IMG/VR virus record: IMGVR_UViG_3300046804_006442
Coordinates: 1 to 56,448 of that record
Reading direction: 5' to 3' (one strand)
Origin: a virus
Length of the DNA: 56,448 nt
The position numbers and the translations under genes are program-made. The notes beneath the pieces were generated by a model. It was not told the origin of the DNA. It saw only the letters and a program-made list of their open reading frames with translations, and did no database searches. Within the stretch, counting starts at the first letter, position 1. The number at the start of each line of letters is the position of its first letter. Shown here one piece after another: positions 17,284 to 23,628 of the stretch.

Positions 17284-17288
17284 AAATT

Positions 17289-17375
17289 AGGCTTGACTAG
17301 AAATGGTTTCTTACTCTCACGAAGACCGGTCACTACATGAGAGAGTAGGTGGTTCGATTCCACACTAGCCCACCA
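17289..17375 (+). tRNA. Aberrant tRNA-like element or pseudo-tRNA
   Basis: It has a good T-arm and an encoded CCA, but the acceptor has mismatches and the helix at the anticodon position (CTCTCA/TGAGAG) encloses an 18-nt loop instead of 7. That loop contains the palindrome GACCGGTC. No anticodon can be assigned. It may be a decayed tRNA or one with an insertion in its anticodon loop. Confidence 0.45.
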
Positions 17376-17449
17376 AATCAATACGGCGCGTAGGAGACCC
17401 TCGCGATCCGGATACTTCCGGATGATTCTCTTACAGCCGGACCTTTTAT

Positions 17450-17526
17450 CGGTGTATAGCGCAGCCTGGCAGCGCGTCGGTCTGGGGGACCGAAGGTCGT
17501 CGGTTCGAACCCGGCTACACCGACCA
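17450..17526 (+). tRNA. tRNA-Pro (GGG)
   Basis: Acceptor CGGTGTA/TACACCG, anticodon loop CTGGGGG, CCA encoded. Confidence 0.93.
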
Positions 17527-17534
17527 ATTTCAAT

Positions 17535-17612
17535 GGTGACTGTCAGCAAGCGGCCTAAGCCTGCGGACTGTGACTCCGCAATTCGTGGGTTCGAATCCCA
17601 CCAGTCACCCCA
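17535..17612 (+). tRNA. tRNA-His (GTG)
   Basis: Anticodon loop CTGTGAC. An extra 5' G opposite C73 gives the eight-pair acceptor that marks tRNA-His. CCA is encoded. Confidence 0.95.
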
Positions 17613-17619
17613 AAGATTT

Positions 17620-17715
17620 GCTCCTCAGCACTCGGCGTGCGGCGCGCCCTTATAAAGCGCGGAGACCGGTCAGATGGGCTGGAACGGCAGGGTTCGAAAC
17701 CCTGGGGGAGTACCA
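17620..17715 (+). tRNA. Unusual class II tRNA, probably Ile (TAT)
   Basis: Acceptor GCTCCTC/GGGGAGT (two wobble pairs), a T-arm and CCA are present. The anticodon stem CGCGC/GCGCG encloses nine bases whose core CTTATAA puts TAT at 34-36. A 6-bp variable arm (CCGGTC/GGCTGG) gives it a class II shape, abnormal for Ile. Confidence 0.5.
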
Positions 17716-17726
17716 ATATAAAATAT

Positions 17727-17803
17727 GGCCCAGACGCATAAATGGTGGTGCACCGGTCTCCAAAACCGGATAAGAGGCGGTTCGATCCCGTCCTGGGTCG
17801 CCA
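17727..17803 (+). tRNA. tRNA-Trp (CCA)
   Basis: Acceptor GGCCCAG/CTGGGTC, anticodon loop CTCCAAA, CCA encoded. Confidence 0.92.
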
Positions 17804-17808
17804 TTTTT

Positions 17809-17884
17809 GCCCTTGTAGCTCAGTTGGCAGAGCAGCGGTTTTGTAAACCGAAGGTCGGGAGTTCGAGACTCTCCGGGGGCACCA
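17809..17884 (+). tRNA. tRNA-Thr (TGT)
   Basis: Acceptor GCCCTTG/CGGGGGC, anticodon loop TTTGTAA, CCA encoded. Confidence 0.9.
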
Positions 17885-17892
17885 ATTTTATC

Positions 17893-17968
17893 GCCAGTGT
17901 AGCTGAGATGGATTAGCGCCTGCCTGAAGAGTAGGAGGAGGTTGGTTCGATACCAACCGCTGGCACCA
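17893..17968 (+). tRNA. tRNA-Phe (GAA)
   Basis: Acceptor GCCAGTG/CGCTGGC, anticodon loop CTGAAGA, CCA encoded. Confidence 0.93.
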
Positions 17969-17977
17969 ATATCAAAT

Positions 17978-18052
17978 GGATCGTGAGCAGCTGGCGCAGG
18001 CGACTGGCCCTTCAAGCCGGGAAGAGGAGTTCGAATCTCCTACGATCTACCA
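17978..18052 (+). tRNA. tRNA with anticodon TTC by geometry (Glu-like), identity uncertain
   Basis: Acceptor GGATCGT/ACGATCT and T-arm are sound. The best anticodon stem CTGGC/GCCGG gives the loop CCTTCAA, with C instead of the invariant U33. The D-stem is weak. A second, canonical Glu (TTC) tRNA follows directly, so this one may have another role. Confidence 0.55.
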
Positions 18053-18056
18053 ATCG

Positions 18057-18132
18057 GTTCCCATCTTCTAGAGGCCTAGGAAAACCGCCTTTCACGCGGT
18101 CAACGGGGGTTCGAATCCCCCTGGGAACGCCA
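18057..18132 (+). tRNA. tRNA-Glu (TTC)
   Basis: Close to bacterial tRNA-Glu throughout: acceptor GTTCCCA/TGGGAAC, anticodon loop CTTTCAC, discriminator G, CCA encoded. Confidence 0.95.
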
Positions 18133-18147
18133 CTACAAGGAGAGATC

Positions 18148-18552
18148 ATGGATGTAATCAAGACCTACAATGCCCTGCAGGGGCCGGTGCGTGAGTTCCG
18201 CGAACTCCGGGGTCGTATACTGTGCCGCGCCGAGCAGGACGGCGAAGAGCTACGCCTGTATCTCACCGACGACCACTACGTGAGATTGTATCACGCCCAG
18301 GATTGCTGCGAGTCGGTCTGGATCGAAGACGTCTGTGGCGATCTCCAGGATCTCATAGGTGAGCCCTTGACCGAGGCCGAAGAAGTGCGGGGCTACACAG
18401 GTCCTGAACAAGATTACGAAAGTTATACCTGGACCTTTTACCGTTTTGGTACGCGTCGTGGTAGCGTTACTGTGCGTTGGTTGGGGCACAGCAATGGCTA
18501 CTACGGTGAAGGCGTAGATGTGGCCATCATAGGTGGTCCAGTGGAAGAATAA
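18148..18552 (+). CDS. DUF7448-like phage protein
   Basis: 134 residues from ATG 18148, with AAGGAGAG upstream. The central block LYLTDDHYVRLYHAQDCCES (36-55), followed by VWIEDVCGDLQDLIGEPL and SYTWTFYRFGTRRGSVTVRW, matches a small protein family common in phages (DUF7448 as I recall it). Its biochemical role is unknown. It sits inside the tRNA array, between Glu and Arg tRNAs, and its stop is one base from the next tRNA. Confidence 0.72.
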   Translation: MDVIKTYNALQGPVREFRELRGRILCRAEQDGEELRLYLTDDHYVRLYHAQDCCESVWIEDVCGDLQDLIGEPLTEAEEVRGYTGPEQDYESYTWTFYRFGTRRGSVTVRWLGHSNGYYGEGVDVAIIGGPVEE

Positions 18553-18553
18553 T

Positions 18554-18631
18554 GTCACCTTAGCTCAGTTGGACTAGAGCATCGGTCTACGAAACCGAGG
18601 GTCGGGAGTTCGAGTCTCTCAGGTGACGCCA
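18554..18631 (+). tRNA. tRNA-Arg (ACG)
   Basis: Acceptor GTCACCT/AGGTGAC, anticodon loop CTACGAA, CCA encoded. Confidence 0.93.
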
Positions 18632-18637
18632 TACAAT

Positions 18638-18713
18638 GCCTGGTTGAGCAGAGAGGTTATGCACCTCCCTTACAAGGAGGACGATGTTGGTTCGAGTCCA
18701 ACACCAGGTACCA
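18638..18713 (+). tRNA. tRNA-Val (TAC)
   Basis: Acceptor GCCTGGT/ACCAGGT, anticodon loop CTTACAA, CCA encoded. Confidence 0.93.
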
Positions 18714-18720
18714 ATTATAT

Positions 18721-18794
18721 GTCGGTGTGGCCGAATGCTGAGGCTGAGGTCTGCAAAACCTCCTATGCTGGTTGGATTCCAGTCGCCGACTCCA
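18721..18794 (+). tRNA. tRNA-Cys (GCA)
   Basis: Acceptor GTCGGTG/CGCCGAC, anticodon loop CTGCAAA, discriminator T as in Cys, CCA encoded. Its T-arm and 3' end overlap the last codons of the oppositely oriented HNH gene; the T-loop reads TTGGATT rather than TTCGATT. Confidence 0.85.
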
Positions 18795-19548
18795 GACACA
18801 TTCGATTGAATTGTTCTATCCGTAGCAACAACTCATTTAAAGATATCGATGACTTCTTATTTTTACTTTGGTTATGTCGATGTGGAACAACTTGGCAGTT
18901 AGCAGGATGTGAGATTATAGTTGGGTCAACTTTATTGATGAACCCATCGCTAACTGAAAATAGGTGATCTCGAGAACATCCGTTAAGATTGTTACCTCGA
19001 TTTGATGCTGAATACCACCCATATTCAGAAATAAGAGACGATACATTAGAAAACCATTGTGGATATGAGCTCAGACTGAACTGAAATCGACATTGATACG
19101 CATAGGTCTTTTTATCTAATATTGTAGTTGGATGGATTGTTTTGATTGTAGGAGAATACCACTTTTTACCAGTTATTTTGCATGTGCAGAGATACACTCT
19201 AGTATGCGGGCCGCTTGCGTCCGGCAGCAATGTTGAACGCCTTTTCCGAGGTGCTTTTGGTTTTGGTGTTTTTGGTTTTGGCCCAGTAACAATCTTATCC
19301 CAATCTTTTTTGGAATTGTTATAAATCGCAGCACATGTTCTCCCACAAAACTTATTGGATTTCCTCCGTAGATATTCAATAGGTTTAGAACAGTTTTTAC
19401 ACAAGCACGGGCTTGACTCATACGCCTCAATTGATTTCTTATGTTTTACTTTACCATTGCGTTTACTAGAACAAGATAGAGAACAATATGTCCCGGTTGA
19501 TCCCGGGGATGGGGTAAAGAGTTTTTGGCAATAATAACAAGTTTTCAT
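18763..19548 (-). CDS. Zinc-finger HNH homing endonuclease in the tRNA array
   Basis: 261 residues from the minus-strand ATG at 19548. Two Cys clusters occupy about 1-75 (CYYC...CSLSC, CKNC...CGRTC). A Lys/Pro linker leads to an HNH-like C-terminus with CSRDHLFSVSDGF, then NCQVVPHRHNQSKNKK. It is AT-rich compared with the flanking tRNAs, and antisense to them. Its C-terminus runs into tRNA-Cys, and a stray tRNA 3' half lies beyond its N-terminus, suggesting insertion into a tRNA. Its own late-type promoter sits 5 nt before the ATG. Confidence 0.82.
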   Translation of the reverse strand: MKTCYYCQKLFTPSPGSTGTYCSLSCSSKRNGKVKHKKSIEAYESSPCLCKNCSKPIEYLRRKSNKFCGRTCAAIYNNSKKDWDKIVTGPKPKTPKPKAPRKRRSTLLPDASGPHTRVYLCTCKITGKKWYSPTIKTIHPTTILDKKTYAYQCRFQFSLSSYPQWFSNVSSLISEYGWYSASNRGNNLNGCSRDHLFSVSDGFINKVDPTIISHPANCQVVPHRHNQSKNKKSSISLNELLLRIEQFNRMCLESATGIQPA

Positions 19549-19553
19549 AAAGT

Positions 19554-19559
19554 TATTTA
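19554..19559 (-). promoter_or_regulatory. T4-type late promoter of the HNH gene, leaderless
   Basis: On the minus strand ATAAATA precedes the ATG by 5 nt. This spacing selected ATG 19548 over the upstream one at 19566. Confidence 0.55.
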
Positions 19560-19574
19560 TGTTCAAAACAGTAT

Positions 19575-19606
19575 TAGTGTAGGTTCAAATCCAGCCCGTT
19601 GCTCCA
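19575..19606 (+). pseudogene. Displaced 3' half of a tRNA
   Basis: A T-arm-like AGGTTCAAATCC is followed by an acceptor strand and TCCA, with no 5' half in front. The T discriminator is typical of Cys or Gly tRNAs. It flanks the HNH insertion on the side opposite the intact tRNA-Cys. Confidence 0.5.
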
Positions 19607-19614
19607 AGTTTCAT

Positions 19615-19689
19615 AGCCAGTTAGCTCAGCGGTAGAGCAATCGGTTGATAACCGATAGGTCATTGGTTCGATCCCAATATTGGCTACCA
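19615..19689 (+). tRNA. tRNA-Ile (GAT)
   Basis: Acceptor AGCCAGT/ATTGGCT, anticodon loop TTGATAA, CCA encoded. Confidence 0.92.
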
Positions 19690-19695
19690 AACACG

Positions 19696-19770
19696 GGTGA
19701 TATGGCCTAGACGGATGGGCACGGGACTCATAAGCCCGCGAGGTTGGATCGATACCAACTATCACCACCA
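19696..19770 (+). tRNA. tRNA with CAT anticodon (Met or Ile2)
   Basis: Acceptor GGTGATA/TATCACC, loop CTCATAA closed by an A-G mismatch, CCA encoded. Elongator Met, or an Ile tRNA needing lysidine, cannot be told apart by eye. Confidence 0.85.
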
Positions 19771-19771
19771 A

Positions 19772-19864
19772 GGAAGGGTTAGCCGAGATGGCCTAGCGGC
19801 GGCGGTTTCGAAAACCGCGGGCCCTGCGAGGGGCGTGTGAGTTCGAGTCTCACCTCTTCCGCCA
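19772..19864 (+). tRNA. tRNA-Ser (CGA)
   Basis: Class II shape with a long variable arm, anticodon loop TTCGAAA, discriminator G, CCA encoded. Confidence 0.93.
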
Positions 19865-19872
19865 AAGAATCT

Positions 19873-19960
19873 CAGCCCAGCAGACGTGCTGGGTATGATA
19901 ACTGCGCCTCCGATGTCACCGCGGGGGATGGAAATACCGGATTCGAGTCTCCGGTGCAAC
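19873..19960 (+). other. Structured insert with orphan T-arm-like hairpin
   Basis: The perfect hairpin CCCAGCA-GACG-TGCTGGG is followed by a second G/C-rich segment and a stem ACCGG/CCGGT around a TTCGAG-type loop. No acceptor or anticodon stem can be drawn. It may be a decayed tRNA or a separate small RNA. Confidence 0.4.
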
Positions 19961-20002
19961 CGTTGAGTCGGGAGAGAAAAACTAACAGGTGGCCGGAACA
20001 AT

Positions 20003-20074
20003 TGGGGTGAGACTGGAAGTCACACCTGCCTCTGAAGCAGGTTGGAGTTGGTTTGAGTCCAACCGCCCCCGCCA
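20003..20074 (+). tRNA. tRNA-Gln (CTG)
   Basis: Starts TGGGGTG as in bacterial tRNA-Gln, anticodon loop CTCTGAA, discriminator G, CCA encoded. The first acceptor pair is mismatched. Confidence 0.9.
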
Positions 20075-20077
20075 GAT

Positions 20078-20169
20078 GGAGAGCTGCCAGAGCCCGGCTT
20101 AATGGCCCTGATTGGAAGTCAGTGGGCGCTGCAAGGCGCACAAAGGTTCGAATCCTTTGCTCTCCGCCA
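20078..20169 (+). tRNA. tRNA-Ser (GGA)
   Basis: Acceptor GGAGAGC/GCTCTCC, anticodon loop TTGGAAG, long variable arm, CCA encoded. Confidence 0.93.
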
Positions 20170-20183
20170 TATATAACAACATC

Positions 20184-20257
20184 GCCCCCATAGTTAAATG
20201 GCATAACGCAGTCTTGGTAAGACTGAATAGAAAGTTCGATTCTTTCTGGGGGCACCA
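20184..20257 (+). tRNA. tRNA-Thr (GGT)
   Basis: Acceptor GCCCCCA/TGGGGGC, anticodon loop TTGGTAA, CCA encoded. Confidence 0.93.
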
Positions 20258-20263
20258 GAATCT

Positions 20264-20351
20264 GGAAGAGTGGCAGAGTGGTTGAATGCACCGGTCTTGA
20301 AAACCGGCAGTCCTACGGGGCTCGTGAGTTCGAATCTCACTTCTTCCGCCA
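20264..20351 (+). tRNA. tRNA-Ser (TGA)
   Basis: Class II shape, acceptor GGAAGAG/TTCTTCC, anticodon loop CTTGAAA, CCA encoded. Confidence 0.93.
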
Positions 20352-20424
20352 GATGTGTTGCAACTAATCTTAGGGATTGAATGTTAGCCTAAGTTAAAAT
20401 GACAAAAATCATTCACAGATTTAT

Positions 20425-20503
20425 TCCCCATAATCCGAGCAAGGTGCACGGACGTGACTGTTAATCACTGACTAGCAAGGTTCAATTCCTTGATGGGGAG
20501 CCA
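20425..20503 (+). tRNA. tRNA-Asn (GTT)
   Basis: Acceptor TCCCCAT/ATGGGGA, anticodon loop CTGTTAA, discriminator G, CCA encoded. Confidence 0.92.
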
Positions 20504-20510
20504 GAACAAT

Positions 20511-20596
20511 TGCGGGGTAGAGAGTAACGGTAGCTTGCGAGTCTCATAAGCTCGCGCCGCAAGGCCCAGGTGGTTCAATTCCATCCCCCGCTACCA
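20511..20596 (+). tRNA. CAT-anticodon tRNA with class II variable arm (possibly initiator)
   Basis: GCGGGG/CCCCGC acceptor with a T-T mismatch at 1-72, recalling the unpaired end of initiator tRNA. The loop CTCATAA is closed by a T-G pair. The extra arm (GCC-GCAA-GGC) is far longer than in normal Met tRNAs. CCA encoded. Confidence 0.7.
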
Positions 20597-20601
20597 AAAA
20601 T

Positions 20602-20676
20602 AGTCCCAAAGTGTTCATGGACGCATGCGAGCCTGTCACGCTCGAGGAAGGGGATCGTTACCCCTTGGGACTGCCA
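20602..20676 (+). tRNA. tRNA-Asp (GTC)
   Basis: Acceptor AGTCCCA/TGGGACT, anticodon stem CGAGC/GCTCG, loop CTGTCAC, discriminator G, CCA encoded. Confidence 0.9.
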
Positions 20677-20678
20677 GC

Positions 20679-20849
20679 ATTGAGATCGCACAGTAAAAAC
20701 AACGGGCGGGGTGTGCGGGTTCGATTCCCGGTTGAGGCGGGTGGAAGCCCGGCCTTGGCTGCGCCCAGATCTCAAGACCAGTACTCCTGTCACCACACCC
20801 TCACTGAGTAGCGCAGGGAAGGGCAGCGTGAGGGCTGCCCGAGAGTTTT
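20679..20849 (+). other. Structured non-coding segment with an orphan T-arm
   Basis: The helix TTGAGATC/GATCTCAA joins the two sides of a 100-nt domain holding a T-arm-like hairpin (20715-20732). A hairpin GGGCAGC/GCTGCCC followed by GAGAGTTTT lies just before the next tRNA and may be a partial terminator or processing site. No function is recognised. Confidence 0.4.
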
Positions 20850-20935
20850 GCCCCGGTGGTGGAATTGGCAGACACGCGAGCTTCAGGTGCTCGTGCTCAC
20901 AAGGCTTAGGAGTTCGAGTCTCCTCTGGGGCACCA
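20850..20935 (+). tRNA. tRNA-Leu (CAG)
   Basis: Acceptor GCCCCGG/CTGGGGC, anticodon loop TTCAGGT, long variable arm, CCA encoded. Confidence 0.93.
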
Positions 20936-20967
20936 AATACACAGCAGAATCAATGACTCGGCAGTGG

Positions 20968-20996
20968 TTGACCACAATCATCAAACTGCCTATAAT
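20968..20996 (+). promoter_or_regulatory. Strong sigma70-type promoter of the second RNA unit
   Basis: TTGACC (20968-20973), exactly 17 nt, then TATAAT (20991-20996). It has the house consensus of this genome. Confidence 0.88.
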
Positions 20997-21015
20997 AGCG
21001 GCATAAGTTAGTAAT

Positions 21016-21028
21016 TGCTCTTTAACAA
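21016..21028 (+). promoter_or_regulatory. boxA-like antitermination sequence
   Basis: TGCTCTTTAACAA is identical to the boxA core of enterobacterial rRNA leaders, which binds NusB-NusE. It lies about 20 nt after the promoter, the expected place in an antiterminated stable-RNA operon. Confidence 0.75.
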
Positions 21029-21740
21029 TGCGGCTTTATTCACATGCGCATCTGGGCACTCGGCCGATGCCCTGCATAGTGCAGCCGCGCTCCCTTGGGA
21101 GCGTTCGAGGTGGATGGTGAAAATCCATTGATGTGCAGTTGAATAAGGCTGTAACAGTTTATTGGAACATGTGGCGAGATTCCAAAGGGTCGGTGATGTG
21201 TAGTGCAGCATCTGCCAATAGTGACCAAACCACCTCTGAGTCCAAATTTTTTGTTAGATTGAAATGTGTTGCTAGTTTAAAGAAAACATGCTTGGCCCTA
21301 AGGCAGCGGTTTTCTCTAAAGGTCATGGGATACTGTGACCACGGAGTCGACCACTTAGTAGGCATATTGGGTGTGGGCAGTGCATCCGGCAGCATATTTC
21401 AATGTAACAATACAGTAGCCATATTGAAACACATTGGACCCCCGCAGGGGATGGTTGACAACAGGCTCATGCCAGTGTGTTTCGATATGGTAACAGGTGG
21501 CAGCATGAGCGTGGTGTGATCCTCGAGGTAAGCGCCCGGACATGCGCTCACTCGTGCAGAGCAGTCGGGCGGCCGCCCGGCCTCGGTGGAGTGAGAGATA
21601 TGGGTTCGATTCCCATCTACTTGTGACCATATTGAAGCGCATTCAAACACTGTGGCCACAGTGCAGCTGGATGCAGGGTTATACTATGACCCGTTGGGTT
21701 CGATTCCCAGAGTGTGTTTCAATATGGTATTACCCTATAT
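21029..21740 (+). ncRNA. Long structured non-coding region of unknown family
   Basis: About 700 nt with no credible gene. A closing helix pairs CGGCTTTATTC with GAATAAGGCTG across the first 130 nt. Two long helices follow, CCATATTGAAACACATT with AGTGTGTTTCGATATGG (21419/21474) and a similar pair at 21627/21709, of the kind cut by RNase III. Two T-arm-like hairpins (21600-21616, 21694-21711) sit inside without a full tRNA. It is probably a processed RNA or several, transcribed behind boxA. Confidence 0.55.
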
Positions 21741-21814
21741 GCGGGATTAGTTTAATGGTAAAACGAGTGCCTTCCAAGCACACGTCAGCGGTTCGATTCC
21801 GCTATCCCGCTCCA
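21741..21814 (+). tRNA. tRNA-Gly (TCC)
   Basis: Acceptor GCGGGAT/ATCCCGC, anticodon loop CTTCCAA, discriminator T, CCA encoded. Confidence 0.93.
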
Positions 21815-22144
21815 GATTCTGGTTCTTGTCTATATAGCCTCGACCTGTAGGGTTCCGATCTCTACCACTGCCTGGCCCCAAAGCCGGGTCCAAAGATATT
21901 ATGTGAAATATATAGGTGGCATACCGGGACAAACGGCACAGCGGATTAGACACCTGCTGGGAACCGGACCCAATCCCTGAGTCCAGGCAGGTAGCCCTGG
22001 AACACTAGCGACAGTGAGTCAACGTGGAACTCAAACGTTGGGCGTGAAAGAGCCGGTGGTTGACTGTGACGAGCCGGTAAGGAAATGCGCAGCACGGAAC
22101 AGCGGACCCTAAACCAAGATCACGAAGGTCCATGTGATCATTTT
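21815..22144 (+). ncRNA. 330-nt structured region ending in an H-type pseudoknot
   Basis: No credible gene. A T-arm-like hairpin lies near 21850, several G/C-rich stems follow, and the 3' end has two interleaved helices: GGACC (22104) with GGTCC (22127) and GATCAC (22118) with GTGATC (22134). That order defines a pseudoknot. The family is not recognised. Confidence 0.45.
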
Positions 22145-22221
22145 GCCCTGGTGACGGAATTGGCATACGTACTGGTCTTAGAAGCCAGGTTTTGTGGGTT
22201 CGAGTCCCACCTGGGGCACCA
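22145..22221 (+). tRNA. tRNA-Leu (TAG), short variable arm
   Basis: Acceptor GCCCTGG/CTGGGGC and a Leu-type D-arm, anticodon loop CTTAGAA, CCA encoded. The variable arm is only about 5 nt, unlike bacterial class II Leu. Confidence 0.9.
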
Positions 22222-22308
22222 TATTCAAGCACATTCTTGTTAGACTGAAACCCTGGTAGAATGCCGATTGGCCGCTTCCAACCCCGGGCATAGAGTGTGC
22301 TCCAATCT

Positions 22309-22400
22309 GGAGAGTTGGCTGAGTGGCTGAAGGCAGCGGTTTGCTAAACCGTCGACCGGGGAAACCCGGTCCATAGGTTCGAATCCTATACTCTCCGCCA
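22309..22400 (+). tRNA. tRNA-Ser (GCT)
   Basis: Class II shape, acceptor GGAGAGT/ACTCTCC, anticodon loop TTGCTAA, CCA encoded. Confidence 0.93.
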
Positions 22401-22475
22401 AAACACTATGGTTTCTGGATACCTGCATCCAGTGCCGGCGGGTAAGCCGCTATTTTTTCAATCACGAGGTGACGT

Positions 22476-22958
22476 ATGAAGATGAAACTAAACATCCCGG
22501 AAGTGGTTGAGTTCATAAGAGCCCAATCACCCGAAACCCGGATCTACCTGGGTTGCGACAGTGAACGCTATCGCGTTGACAATGTCTGGTATGCCGACTA
22601 CATTCTTGCCGTGGTCGTACACATGGACGGAAATCACGGCTGTCGCCTGTTTGGTGAGGTCGTGACCGAGCGTGATTACGATCAGCGGCGCGATAGGCCC
22701 GCTACCCGGCTCATGACCGAAGTCTACAAGATCTCGGAACTGTATCTCCAGCTGGCCGAAGTCCTGGAAGGACGGCATGTGGAAGTGCACCTCGACATCA
22801 ACCCCGACGAACAGTTCGGTTCCAGCTGCGTGATCCAGCAGGCCGTGGGTTATATCAAGGGTGTATGCAACGTCATACCCATGGTCAAGCCCGACGCTTT
22901 CGCTGCCAGCTATGCCGCTGACCGCCTCAAGCACGTCAGCAGCTACCGCGCAGCATAA
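22476..22958 (+). CDS. DUF458/YkuK-like RNase H-fold protein
   Basis: 160 residues; GAGGTGA precedes ATG 22476. The acidic motif IYLGCDSERY (23-32) starts a beta-strand fold, followed by EVHLDINPDEQFGSS (near 102) and a C-terminal PDAFAASYAADRLKH. These fit the DUF458 family, predicted to have an RNase H-like fold with a metal site. Its position among tRNAs suggests an RNA role, but no activity is established for the family as far as I know. Confidence 0.75.
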   Translation: MKMKLNIPEVVEFIRAQSPETRIYLGCDSERYRVDNVWYADYILAVVVHMDGNHGCRLFGEVVTERDYDQRRDRPATRLMTEVYKISELYLQLAEVLEGRHVEVHLDINPDEQFGSSCVIQQAVGYIKGVCNVIPMVKPDAFAASYAADRLKHVSSYRAA

Positions 22959-23020
22959 TCTGACCCGCTTACACTAGCGGCATAAATCCAAGTGGAGGCC
23001 GGTGCAATCCCGGCCACGAT

Positions 23021-23094
23021 GCGGGCTTAGTTTAGTGGTAAAATCAGTCGTTGCCAACGATTAGTTGAGAGTTCGATTCTCTCAGCCCGCACCA
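23021..23094 (+). tRNA. tRNA-Gly (GCC)
   Basis: Acceptor GCGGGCT/AGCCCGC, anticodon loop TTGCCAA, CCA encoded. Confidence 0.93.
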
Positions 23095-23109
23095 AACTAA
23101 TTACAATAT

Positions 23110-23628
23110 ATGGATACTCTACGATTACAGCTCGCCTGCACCTATTGCAATGGGTGGCCACGATTACGTGTACGATTGCAGAATGATCTCATATATGATT
23201 TCGCCCCGGACCAAGCCCAGGTCGATCTAGCAGTTGATTTGCCCCAGACTCCTGGACCCTGTTGGATCGAGATCGAGCGTTGGGGCAAGACCGCAGCAAA
23301 CACCCAAGACGGCGCGGATCAAGTCGTGGAGATCAAACAACTCTACGTTAATGACATGGCGATACCGCAATGGTTTTTATGGGGGAACAGTCAATTTCGT
23401 TTCAATGATCAATGCCAGCAATCGTTGATCATGGCGCCGAACGGTGTCTGGCGGTTGGATTTCGCGACCCCGCTGATCACCCACATATTGGATCAAAAGA
23501 TCCTGCACGAAGCTCAATACAACCAGGATTACCAATATCCCTGGAGTTATAAATTTGGTCCCGGGCAGACTGAAGAATTAGATCGAGAATTGGCGAACGC
23601 CATGGATCTGGTGAGGTCTAAGTTATGA
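23110..23628 (+). CDS. Hypothetical protein preceding a radical SAM gene
   Basis: 172 residues, beta-rich (RLQLACTYCNGWPRLRVRLQ; PCWIEIERWGKTAANTQ), resembling small beta-sandwich proteins of sugar-modification loci. The C-terminus is polar. It overlaps the downstream radical SAM gene by 4 nt (ATGA), so the two probably work together. I do not recognise the family. Confidence 0.6.
   Translation: MDTLRLQLACTYCNGWPRLRVRLQNDLIYDFAPDQAQVDLAVDLPQTPGPCWIEIERWGKTAANTQDGADQVVEIKQLYVNDMAIPQWFLWGNSQFRFNDQCQQSLIMAPNGVWRLDFATPLITHILDQKILHEAQYNQDYQYPWSYKFGPGQTEELDRELANAMDLVRSKL

Noticed and set aside
20679-20849. Group I intron between tRNA-Asp and tRNA-Leu
   Set aside because: No conserved P7/P3 core could be drawn and neither flanking tRNA is interrupted.
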